Shown in pieces: positions 12,795 through 19,193 of a DNA stretch of 19,193 nt (the first letter of the stretch is position 1; every line of letters starts with the position of its first letter). The notes under the pieces are model-generated. The model did not search any database. It was given only the letters and a program-made list of their open reading frames with translations, and was not told the DNA's origin. A program made the translations under genes and the position numbers. Source of the stretch: CAZMCT01 sp964564785 (lineage in GTDB: Bacteria > Planctomycetota > Phycisphaerae > UBA1845 > Fen-1342); contig CAZMCT010000081.1 of NCBI GenBank assembly GCA_964564785.1, positions 1 to 19,193 on the forward strand, given 5' to 3'.

Positions 12795-14921
12795 CTACGG
12801 GCACGGGCCGCCGCCACCCGAAAGCAGCGCGACGAACGGGTTGATGTCATCGAACCCGATGGTGCCGTTGCCGTTGATGTCAAAGTTGAACGGGTTGCAC
12901 TGCGGGCCGCCGGTCAGGCCGGCCACGAACGGGTTGATGTCGCCGAATCCGACCACTCCGTCGCAGTTGGTGTCGCCGACGCAGCCCTGGGGCGGTGAAA
13001 CGACCTCGAACTTCACCGTGCCGGCGAGGGCATTGACCCAGAACGTCACCTCGTCGTCGGTCGAGCCGACCGTGAACGGGATGTTTTCGGCGTTGACCGA
13101 GCGATTGTCGCCGCCGATCGCGTCCCACGAGCCGGTGCGGACGGCCTTCCAGACGTAGTTGCCGGGCGCAAGGTTGGTGACTGTCAAGCTGTGGATGCCC
13201 CCGCCCTGCGGAACCATGGCGGTGGCCGGGTTGGCGTTGTTCCAGCCCTGCCAGTCGCCGACCGCGGTCCAGCTGCCGGGATCGACCTCGACCGGGAGCC
13301 GGTCGCGGGCCGGGATCCAGCCGTCGGCGTAGTAGTTGCCGTCGTAGGTCACGACGACCGTGCCGCTGGCCGGCGTGAAGAACCAGGCGTTGCCGCTGCT
13401 CGGCAGGCTGAGGCTCCAGGAGCCGCCGGTGATCTTGAACTCGTGGCGGCTGCCCGCGTCGAGGGTGTAGCTGCGGGTCCAGATGCGGCTGCCGGGGGCC
13501 GTCTCGGTCATCGGGTCGCTGCCCGCGTTCCAGCCCTGGAAATCACCCGCCACGAACGGCGTGGTAATCGTCGGCTCGGCGCAGGGGTCGCCGCTGCAGT
13601 CGGTGCCAGGGCCGATGAACCGGCCGGTGCACTCGAAGCGCCGCACGACCGAGCAAGCCAGTCCGACGCAGCAGGCGCCCGTGTCGCAGGGCCCGCTGTC
13701 GCAGTTCGTGTAATCGCCCACGTACGCGCCGCCGGCTGCCAGGCAGTCGGCCTCGGTCTCGATGCTGCACACGCCGCCGATGCAGCAGGCGCCGGTGGCG
13801 GCGAGCAGACACGGGCAGCCCTCGCAGGTCGCGCCCGGCGTGAAAACGCCGCCCAGCACGGCGCACTCGGCCGCGGTCGTGATCTCGCACAGGCCGCTGT
13901 AACCGTCATCAATGCAGCAGCGGCCCGACGGCGTGGCGTCGCAGGGGTTCGCGTCGCAGTTCGTGTTGTCGCCCAGATAGATGCCGCCGCCCGCAACGCA
14001 CTGGGCCTGCGTCTTGATCGCGCACACCGTCCCGTTGCAGCACGCGCCGACCGGCGGGTCGACCAGCGCGATCGTCACCGGGAAATGGAAGGTCGTGTTC
14101 AGATCGGCGCTGCGCGGCTCGCCGAGGTTGTTCGAAGGAATACCGAAAATACCGCCCAGGAACTGGTTCGAGATGAAGTCGTGCTGCTGGCCGTTGATGA
14201 ACGCCGTGAGCTGGATGCTGCCGGCCGGGTTGCCCAGCGCGGCCAGCGGGATCGCGATCTCGATGCCGGTCATCACGCCTGTGCCGTCCGACAGACCGAA
14301 GCCGCCGTCGACGCCCAGGACGTTGCTGTTGTCCGCCGTGGCCAACATGACCGGGGCACCGGCATCACCGCCGGTCAGCAGCCCACCGGTCGTTTCGCAC
14401 TTGGTGGCGCCCGCGCCGACGAAATAGTTCACGCCGGGGTTGCCGTTGTCCACGTACAGCTCGGCATAGTCCACGAACAAGCCGACCGGATTTCCGAACA
14501 AGCTCACCGAAACCCAGAAGTCAGCCTCGAAGCCGCTCGTGAACGTCAGGCCGTTCCCGCTGCCGTCGTCGGACATCCGCAGCAGGCCCTGGTTCGGTGT
14601 GCCGGGGTTCGTGCTGAGCAGGCGGTTCTGTCCGCCCGGGCGCGTGTCGAAGAACAGCTCGAGCTTGTTGCCGTTCGTCTCGAAATTGCCGGTTGCGACC
14701 AAGTACAGGTTGCCGCCGTAGACGGTCGCGTACAACGCGTCGAGCTCCGAACCGTTGGCGACGTCGGGGCGACCGAGCGACGAGTTGCCGAATCCGGTCT
14801 GGGTGTCCTGCACGGCAAGGGCATCGCCGTAAAGGACGTCCGCGGCCGAGCCATCGATCAACGGCTGGGCCAGGACAGGGAGGGCGAGAAGACACGTACA
14901 CAACGCGGCGATTGTTCTCAT
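12795..14921 (-). CDS. Large secreted protein: Cys-rich GACC repeats, two FNGW domains, dockerin-like tail
   Basis: 708 residues with signal peptide MRTIAALCTCLLALPVLA cleaved before QP. Residues about 20-287 form a beta-rich N-terminal domain opening PLIDGSAADVLYGDALAVQ and including NKLELFFDTRPGGQNRLL. Four cysteine-rich repeats follow at about 292-327, 333-371, 377-412 and 415-447, each GxCC...C.I.T.A.C...GG.Y.GD.T.C...PC. Two FNGW-like domains follow (PFVAGDFQGWNAGS at 455-468; WTAVGDWQGWNNA at 551-563). The tail (about 647-708) has two calcium-loop-like segments, GDTNCDGVVGFGDINPFV and FDINGNGTIGFDDINPFV, a dockerin type I-like module. It is probably extracellular or surface-bound. GGAGAG six bases upstream supports the start. 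The PEP-CTERM relative follows after 97 bases. No catalytic residues or enzymatic domain were recognised. Confidence 0.85.
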   Translation of the reverse strand: MRTIAALCTCLLALPVLAQPLIDGSAADVLYGDALAVQDTQTGFGNSSLGRPDVANGSELDALYATVYGGNLYLVATGNFETNGNKLELFFDTRPGGQNRLLSTNPGTPNQGLLRMSDDGSGNGLTFTSGFEADFWVSVSLFGNPVGLFVDYAELYVDNGNPGVNYFVGAGATKCETTGGLLTGGDAGAPVMLATADNSNVLGVDGGFGLSDGTGVMTGIEIAIPLAALGNPAGSIQLTAFINGQQHDFISNQFLGGIFGIPSNNLGEPRSADLNTTFHFPVTIALVDPPVGACCNGTVCAIKTQAQCVAGGGIYLGDNTNCDANPCDATPSGRCCIDDGYSGLCEITTAAECAVLGGVFTPGATCEGCPCLLAATGACCIGGVCSIETEADCLAAGGAYVGDYTNCDSGPCDTGACCVGLACSVVRRFECTGRFIGPGTDCSGDPCAEPTITTPFVAGDFQGWNAGSDPMTETAPGSRIWTRSYTLDAGSRHEFKITGGSWSLSLPSSGNAWFFTPASGTVVVTYDGNYYADGWIPARDRLPVEVDPGSWTAVGDWQGWNNANPATAMVPQGGGIHSLTVTNLAPGNYVWKAVRTGSWDAIGGDNRSVNAENIPFTVGSTDDEVTFWVNALAGTVKFEVVSPPQGCVGDTNCDGVVGFGDINPFVAGLTGGPQCNPFNFDINGNGTIGFDDINPFVALLSGGGGPCP

Positions 14922-14927
14922 GTCAGA

Positions 14928-14933
14928 CTCTCC
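14928..14933 (-). promoter_or_regulatory. Shine-Dalgarno GGAGAG for the dockerin-tailed gene
   Basis: On the minus strand GGAGAG lies six bases before the ATG at 14921, which directly precedes the signal peptide. Confidence 0.6.
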
Positions 14934-15272
14934 ATTCTTGAATGTGACCTGCGTACGAACCGCTTAAACTGGTTTGAACTCGAGGCCCGCCGTGAGAACC
15001 CCGATCACCCGGTACGGGATCGGGCTGGAACTTCACAAGAAAGGCGACGACGTTCGCGGCGGGTTGGCGTCCTGTTCCCTGCTCCTGATTTCGCGGCCCC
15101 CGCTCGCCAGCTTGGCACGCGGAGCGCGCCGATCTCAGACTTCATGCTGACAGTATCGGGGTCTGGTCGATCTGTCAAGTAAAGTCTCTGGTTTCATGGG
15201 TTTCGGTGCCGGAGCGCGGCGCAGGATTCTGAACCGTTTCATCGGATCAATCACTGTGGCGCGGGCCGGACG

Positions 15273-15303
15273 TTGTGCAGACCCTCGCCCGCTGTGCTAC
15301 AAT
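15273..15303 (+). promoter_or_regulatory. Candidate promoter with extended -10 (TGCTACAAT)
   Basis: TACAAT at 15298-15303 is preceded by TGC, giving an extended -10. A weak TTGTGC lies at 15273-15278 with a 19-base spacer. It would give a leader of about 110 bases to the prepilin-like gene. Confidence 0.4.
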
Positions 15304-15419
15304 GAATGCAGCGACCACCACTCTGATTGGCCGCATGCTTGACTTGACAACTCAATCCGAGCGCGTCCAGGATGCCGCAAGTGCATATAAAACGGTTTAA
15401 GTTCTCCGGAGTGCTGGTC

Positions 15420-16490
15420 ATGCCCACGAATCCTGCATCTCCCGTGCCGCGTCGGGCGTTCACCCTCATCGAGCTGCTCGTCGTCGTCGCCATCATCGCC
15501 CTGCTCGTCTCCATCCTCCTGCCCAGCCTCGGCAACGCCCGCCAGCAAGCCAAAAGCGCCAAATGCCGGGCCAGCCTGCACTCCATCGGCCAAGCTCTCG
15601 CGGCCTGCTATGCCGAGAACAACGACTACGGGCCGAGCTGGGACGACGGCGAGTCGGTCAACGGTCGGCCGCTGATGTACACTTGGGCCGATGTGCTGTT
15701 CGACATGGGGTACCTGGGCGATGAGAAGGCGCAGATCTGTCCGAACGACCAGCGGCCCGACGACCCGGCACGGCGCACTGGGCTGACGCGCGGGTTCTCG
15801 TTCGTGAAGACGCCCGGGACCGGTGAGCAGCCGATTCCCGGCGTGCGCTCGAGCTACGGGATCAACGGGATCATGCATTTCAACTTTCCGCAGGATCGCT
15901 ACAAGGATACGGCCAAGCAGGTGTACATTGCCGATGCCTGGTGGACGTGGTTCGCGTCGCTGAATGCGGCGTGGCTGTTCGCCTCGAAGATCAACGTGCC
16001 GCAACAGGACCCTGCGAACTGGCCGGGCGAGGGGGTCAGCTCGATCGGCTGGCGGCACGGGCGCGAGATGTCGGCCAACGTTCTGCTCCGCGATGGTCAC
16101 GCGGCGGGTCTGACTCCCAAGTCAAGCGGCATCACAAATCCGCAGACGCTGCTGACGACCACCGTGGATACGACGAAGTACTTCACCTGGCTGCCCGGTG
16201 AGCATCCCTGCCGGCGGCTGGAGAGCGCGTACGCGCAGGGCTCGGGGCCCGGCGAGGTTCCGTATCTGAACCCCTACTTGAAGTTCGAGGACGACGGGAC
16301 CACGCCGCGCAAGCCCGAGTGGAAGAAGGCCAAGGAACGCGACCGCTGCAAGTGGCTGGGCCCGAAGGGGAGCGCCGACGCCTTCCGCAACTTGCATCCC
16401 TACGGCTACCCCGACTATCTCAGCGCCACGTGGCGCTCGGACAAACTCGCGTGGGAGAAGCTCCCCGCGCCGCAAGGCGCGCGAAACTGA
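15420..16490 (+). CDS. Prepilin-type N-terminal cleavage/methylation protein (pseudopilin-like)
   Basis: 356 residues. RRAFTLIELLVVVAIIALLV (11-30) is a type IV prepilin/pseudopilin leader with cleavage predicted between Ala13 and Phe14 and the conserved Glu at +5. Ala rather than Gly before the cleavage site is, from memory, common in Planctomycetota. The helix continues through ARQQAKSAKCRASLHSIGQAL, and the globular part contains WRHGREMSANVLLRDGHAAG, reminiscent of the H...DGH motif in the very numerous planctomycete prepilin-like proteins. It is probably held in the inner membrane or assembled into a short pseudopilus; its substrate is unknown. Start choice: GGAG eight bases before ATG 15420; an in-frame ATG at 15372 would add 16 residues before the leader and has poorer signals. 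The zinc-ribbon gene follows after 11 bases, so the two form a likely pair. Confidence 0.88.
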   Translation: MPTNPASPVPRRAFTLIELLVVVAIIALLVSILLPSLGNARQQAKSAKCRASLHSIGQALAACYAENNDYGPSWDDGESVNGRPLMYTWADVLFDMGYLGDEKAQICPNDQRPDDPARRTGLTRGFSFVKTPGTGEQPIPGVRSSYGINGIMHFNFPQDRYKDTAKQVYIADAWWTWFASLNAAWLFASKINVPQQDPANWPGEGVSSIGWRHGREMSANVLLRDGHAAGLTPKSSGITNPQTLLTTTVDTTKYFTWLPGEHPCRRLESAYAQGSGPGEVPYLNPYLKFEDDGTTPRKPEWKKAKERDRCKWLGPKGSADAFRNLHPYGYPDYLSATWRSDKLAWEKLPAPQGARN

Positions 16491-16501
16491 CGGAGGCTGT
16501 C

Positions 16502-16912
16502 GTGTCCCGCTCTGCTCGCCAAGGCCTGCTGGCCGTGCTCGGGATCCTCGCGCTCGGGGGCGCCGGGTACTTCTTCCTCTCCGGGCAGCGCGGAGAGGCG
16601 GCGATCCCGCGCCAAATCACGACCTTCGGCGTGTGCCTCTCCTGCAAGAAGGAAGCCGAGCTCAAGCACTCGTTCGCCGAAGTCCCCCCGTACCGCTGCC
16701 CGACCTGCGGCACCGATGCGTTTTACCCGCTCATGTTCTGCAACGATTGCCGCACGCGTTTCGTGCCCCAGCCTGAAAAAGTCGACGCATCCGGCCCGCC
16801 CCGACCGCCGGCCGTGCCCATCTGCCCCAAGTGTCGGCAGGGCAACGTCTCGAGCTACATTCCGATGATGTGCGAAGTCGCCGGCGACGCGCCGCTGCCG
16901 CGCTGGCCATAG
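16502..16912 (+). CDS. Membrane-anchored double zinc-ribbon protein
   Basis: 136 residues from a GTG start with GGAGG five bases upstream. One membrane helix (about 7-27, GLLAVLGILALGGAGYFFL) is followed by two zinc-ribbon-like pairs: CLSC (45-48) with CPTC (66-69), and CNDC (80-83) with CPKC (108-111). A further lone Cys is at 124. The eight spaced cysteines would bind two zinc ions. Topology is uncertain; the short, positively charged N-terminus favours an N-in anchor with the ribbons outside the cytoplasm, an unusual place for reduced Cys4 sites. It starts 11 bases after the prepilin-like gene and is probably co-transcribed with it. No known family name was recognised. Function could be structural or regulatory for the pseudopilin; this is inference. 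Confidence 0.75.
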   Translation: MSRSARQGLLAVLGILALGGAGYFFLSGQRGEAAIPRQITTFGVCLSCKKEAELKHSFAEVPPYRCPTCGTDAFYPLMFCNDCRTRFVPQPEKVDASGPPRPPAVPICPKCRQGNVSSYIPMMCEVAGDAPLPRWP

Positions 16913-16992
16913 ATGCCCTACAGGAACCTCGCGGACCGGCGGGACGCGCAGCCGCCCGATAACGGCTACTGCGGAGCTCGGCCGCCGCATTC

Positions 16993-17021
16993 TTGACGGC
17001 GGGGCTTGCGGTCGCTAAACT
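16993..17021 (+). promoter_or_regulatory. Sigma-70-like promoter for the Cys-rich gene
   Basis: TTGACG (16993-16998) and TAAACT (17016-17021) are separated by 17 bases, with an AT-rich stretch downstream (TTTGTGAATATTAA). The -35 overlaps the right part of a small hairpin (CCGCCG ... CGGCGG, about 16983-17003) that could act as an operator or as the end of the upstream unit. Transcription would start near 17028. Confidence 0.55.
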
Positions 17022-17085
17022 CTTTGTGAATATTAACCTCCGCGATTATCCGCGACTGTCGTTTGTTCCAGTATTGAAACGCACA

Positions 17086-17538
17086 ATGCGGGCCATGCGG
17101 TACATCCCGGCGTTTCTCGCGATCGTCATGATCTTCACGCCGTCGCACGCGCTGCCCTGCTGCTGCACGTCGGCCGACGAGGGCCACGCGGGCCCGGCCG
17201 GTCGGGCGGGGGCTGAGCGCGTGAGGAGTTGCTGCACCGCGAAGCCTGCGCTGGAATCCAAGCCGGCCAAGCGGTCCTGCTGCTCGGGCAAAACCGCGGC
17301 CAGTGCCGCGCGGCCGCAGGGATCGCCCGGCGAGCCCGGCCCGGCCCATCCCGATGCGCCTCACGGCTGCAACGGCTGCAACTCGCCGTGCTGCCTCGGT
17401 CAGTCGGTTGCGTCGACCGAGGTCGGCATGGGCGGGGTCGACCTCCGCCTCGGTGACGGCGGCTCGGCGCTGCTCGAGCCGTTCGATTTGCCCGCCTCAC
17501 TCCCCCTCGACGGGCTGCTTCGTCCACCCCGAACCTGA
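17086..17538 (+). CDS. Small secreted cysteine-rich protein, possible metal binder
   Basis: About 150 residues. The signal peptide runs MRYIPAFLAIVMIFTPSHA with cleavage likely before LPCCC. The mature part has eleven cysteines in clusters: CCC, CC, CC, and GCNGCNSPCC, with interspersed His, Lys and Pro-rich linkers. No fold or family was recognised. The clusters suggest binding of soft metals such as copper, or disulfide bonding in the periplasm; neither is shown. Start is uncertain: ATG 17086 or 17095 both lack a Shine-Dalgarno, and further upstream codons would include promoter DNA. The hydrophobic C-terminal segment (about 120-145) is not a clear membrane helix. It precedes a periplasmic adaptor gene by 105 bases, so a link to metal or drug export is possible. 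Confidence 0.6.
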   Translation: MRAMRYIPAFLAIVMIFTPSHALPCCCTSADEGHAGPAGRAGAERVRSCCTAKPALESKPAKRSCCSGKTAASAARPQGSPGEPGPAHPDAPHGCNGCNSPCCLGQSVASTEVGMGGVDLRLGDGGSALLEPFDLPASLPLDGLLRPPRT

Positions 17539-17604
17539 ACTCCCGAACGGTCGCTGATGCTGCGCGCAGCGGTTCTGCGCTGTGCGCCGCGCGGTTGCAT
17601 CTGG

Positions 17605-17623
17605 CACCGGTTTCCAACCGGTG
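17605..17623. repeat. Perfect hairpin CACCGGTT-TCC-AACCGGTG
   Basis: An 8-bp perfect stem with a three-base loop sits in the gap before the adaptor gene, ending 20 bases before its ATG. It may be a dispersed palindromic repeat or a transcript structure between the Cys-rich and adaptor genes. Confidence 0.7.
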
Positions 17624-17632
17624 ATTGAGTTC

Positions 17633-17638
17633 AGGAGA
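17633..17638 (+). promoter_or_regulatory. Shine-Dalgarno AGGAGA for the adaptor gene
   Basis: AGGAGA lies five bases before ATG 17644 and supports this start. Confidence 0.65.
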
Positions 17639-17643
17639 ATCCC

Positions 17644-19193
17644 ATGTCGGGCGATCTTTCGATTTTGGCCCGCGGCCGCGACCGGCCCGAATTCGCGGAG
17701 GTTTCGGCAGCCGAGCGGGTGCCGGCGCCGCGGCGGCGCTGGCGGACGCGGGTGGCGTTGCCGGGGGTGATCTTCGCGGCCACGGCCGGCGTGCTGCTGT
17801 ATGCAGCGGGCGATGCGCTTTGGCCGGCGACGCCGGTGCGCGTGGTGCCGGTGGTCGTCAAGACCGGCTCGCAGGGTGGGGGCGGCAAGGTCGTGGCGCA
17901 GGCGCCGGGGTGGGTCGAGGCGGACCCGTATTCGACCTCAGTGACAGCCCTCGCGGACGGAGTGGTCGAGGAGGTGCTGGTGCTGGAGGGGCAGGCCGTG
18001 ACGGCCGGCCAGGTGGTGGCGCGGCTGGTCGCGGACGATGCGCAGTTGGCCCTGGCGCGCGCCGAGGCCGGCCTGAGCCAGGCGGAGGCCCGGCTGAAGA
18101 CCGCGCAGGCGACGCTCACGGCCGCGCAACGCGACTGGGACAACCCCGTCGAGTTGAAGCGCAAGCTGGCGACGGCCGAGGCCATGCACGCCGAGAAGCA
18201 GGCCGAACTGGAGCGCTGGCCGGCCGAACTGGCGGCCGAAGAGGCACTGTCGGCCGAACTGGAGGCCGAGTACCGGCGGCTCGAGCCGCTGTACCGGTCG
18301 GGGACGTCGAGCCAGATCGAGTTCATCCAGGCCGAGCAGCGTTACCGGGCGCAACAGGCGAAGACGGCGGCGGTGCGCGGGCGGAAGCCGATTCTGGAAG
18401 CGCAAGTGCGGGCGCTGGAGGCGGAAGTGGCCGCGGCTCGCGACAACCTGCGGCTGCGGATCGCGGACACGCGGGCCTTGGACGAGGCCCGGGCGGCCGT
18501 CGCGAGCGCGGAGGCCGAGCTGGCGGCGGCGCGGGCGATGCGCGCCGAGGCGGCGCTGCGGCTGAGTCGGATGGAGGTGCGTTCGCCGGCTGACGGGATC
18601 GTGATGACGCGGCTGGTCGAGCCCGGGGCGAAGCTGATGCTGCACTCGGACACGATGCTGTCGGCCACTGTGGCACGGCTGTACGACCCGCAGCGTCTCC
18701 AGGTGCGCGTGGATGTGCCGCTGGCGGACGCGGCCAACGTGGGCGTGGGCCAGCCGGCGGAAGTCGTGGTCGATGTCCTGCCCGAGCGGGTGTTTGCCGG
18801 AACCGTCACGCGGATCGTGAACGAGGCCGACGTCCAGAAAAACACGCTCCAGGTGAAGGTCGCGATTCACGACCCGGCGGCGGAGCTCAAGCCCGAGATG
18901 CTGGCGCGGGCAAGATTCCTGTCGACCGAAAAGCAGACCGCGGCCGCGACGGCCGTGCCGCGGGTCTTCGTGCCGGCCCGGGTGCTCCAGCAGGGCGGGG
19001 GACAACTGCATGTGTGGCTCGCGGACCAGGCGCGGCGCGTCGCACTGCGGCGCGCGGTGACGCCGGGACGGGGGGAGCAGGACGGCTGGGTGGAGATCGA
19101 GAGCGGGCTGCGGCCGGGCGACCGGGTGATTGCGGACCCGCCGGCGGACATTCGGGACGGACAGCGGATCCGGATCGTGGGCGAGGCGGCCGA
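17644..19193 (+). CDS. HlyD/MacA-family periplasmic adaptor subunit, truncated by window edge
   Basis: 516 codons are visible with no stop, so the gene continues beyond the right edge. A cytoplasmic Arg-rich N-terminus is followed by one membrane helix (about 37-57). The first biotinyl-lipoyl half-motif is near ALADGVVEEVLVLEGQAVTAGQVVARL (about 100-126). A long Ala/Glu/Arg-rich coiled-coil hairpin spans about 130-310, the second lipoyl half is at VRSPADGIVMTRLVEPGAKL (about 313-332), and beta-barrel and membrane-proximal domains follow, with KNTLQVKVAIHDP and LKPEMLARARFL. This is the adaptor of a tripartite exporter; it joins an inner-membrane RND pump or an ABC transporter to an outer-membrane channel. 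The transporter type cannot be decided because the downstream genes are outside the window. AGGAGA upstream fixes the start. Confidence 0.9.
   Translation, partial: MSGDLSILARGRDRPEFAEVSAAERVPAPRRRWRTRVALPGVIFAATAGVLLYAAGDALWPATPVRVVPVVVKTGSQGGGGKVVAQAPGWVEADPYSTSVTALADGVVEEVLVLEGQAVTAGQVVARLVADDAQLALARAEAGLSQAEARLKTAQATLTAAQRDWDNPVELKRKLATAEAMHAEKQAELERWPAELAAEEALSAELEAEYRRLEPLYRSGTSSQIEFIQAEQRYRAQQAKTAAVRGRKPILEAQVRALEAEVAAARDNLRLRIADTRALDEARAAVASAEAELAAARAMRAEAALRLSRMEVRSPADGIVMTRLVEPGAKLMLHSDTMLSATVARLYDPQRLQVRVDVPLADAANVGVGQPAEVVVDVLPERVFAGTVTRIVNEADVQKNTLQVKVAIHDPAAELKPEMLARARFLSTEKQTAAATAVPRVFVPARVLQQGGGQLHVWLADQARRVALRRAVTPGRGEQDGWVEIESGLRPGDRVIADPPADIRDGQRIRIVGEAA

Larger units (their letters stand above)
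14922..15419. other. Divergent intergenic region, about 500 bases
   Basis: This gap lies between the start of the dockerin-tailed gene (minus) and the prepilin-like gene (plus). It holds a Shine-Dalgarno for the minus gene at 14928-14933, a candidate plus-strand promoter at 15273-15303, and AT-richer DNA at 15150-15240 and 15340-15400. No conserved small ORF or RNA gene was recognised. A tandem TTGACTTGACA lies at 15339-15349 without a good -10 at standard distance. Confidence 0.5.

Noticed and set aside
13191..15182. A 663-codon open frame on the plus strand opposite the dockerin-tailed gene
   Set aside because: It is an antisense artefact of high GC content: Ala/Arg/Val-rich translation with no domain, while the minus strand has a signal peptide, repeats and a dockerin-like tail.
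15339..15349. TTGACTTGACA as a -35 for the prepilin-like gene
   Set aside because: The word is a good -35, but no acceptable -10 lies 16-18 bases downstream; the TATAAA at 15386 is too far away.
14956..15397. GTTTAAG words upstream of both the dockerin-tailed gene (minus strand, about 14963-14969) and the prepilin-like gene (plus strand, about 15395-15401) as a shared operator
   Set aside because: A seven-base match with differing flanks is too short to support a common regulatory site.
16914..16997. A 27-codon plus-strand ORF just after the zinc-ribbon gene
   Set aside because: No ribosome-binding site, no recognisable features, and it runs into the -35 of the next promoter.

Overview
The window is a GC-rich bacterial chromosomal segment, most likely from an uncultured member of the Planctomycetota, probably Phycisphaerae or a relative. 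Four features point that way: a prepilin-like protein with the RRAFTLIELLVV leader, a C-terminal dockerin-like module carrying two copies of DINPFV, a VPEP...RRR (PEP-CTERM) sorting tail, and repeated GACC cysteine modules in a secreted protein. The assignment comes from recalled family features, not from a search. No rRNA, tRNA, CRISPR array, insertion sequence or phage gene was recognised.

Layout. Positions 1-4824 (+) hold a tightly packed operon: the 3' part of a large outer-membrane beta-barrel gene, an NHL beta-propeller lipoprotein (ATGA overlap) and a secreted multiheme c-type cytochrome with 11 CXXCH motifs and one CX3CH. This looks like an electron conduit across or outside the outer membrane and is the most interesting part of the window. 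A convergent elbB gene (5032-5691, -) follows. At 5955-7981 (+) are mqnA and mqnC, two enzymes of the futalosine route to menaquinone, overlapping by ATGA and closed by a hairpin terminator. Menaquinone is the usual electron donor to anaerobic respiratory chains, so these genes fit a multiheme cytochrome lifestyle, although co-regulation is not shown.

At 8154-10169 (+) lies a GT-C type membrane glycosyltransferase whose reading frame runs about 300 bases into a convergent lipoprotein gene (9866-10477, -). A TPR protein follows (10638-11930, +), and a strong hairpin separates it from a minus-strand pair. That pair is a 708-residue secreted protein with cysteine-rich repeats, two FNGW-type carbohydrate-binding-like domains and a dockerin-like tail, followed downstream by a 220-residue relative with the same two domains but a PEP-CTERM tail.

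After a roughly 500-base intergenic stretch come a prepilin-like protein and a membrane-anchored double zinc-ribbon protein (15420-16912, +), a small secreted cysteine-rich protein (17086-17538, +), and a HlyD/MacA-type periplasmic adaptor that runs off the right edge. The theme of the window is envelope and secreted proteins plus respiratory quinone synthesis.
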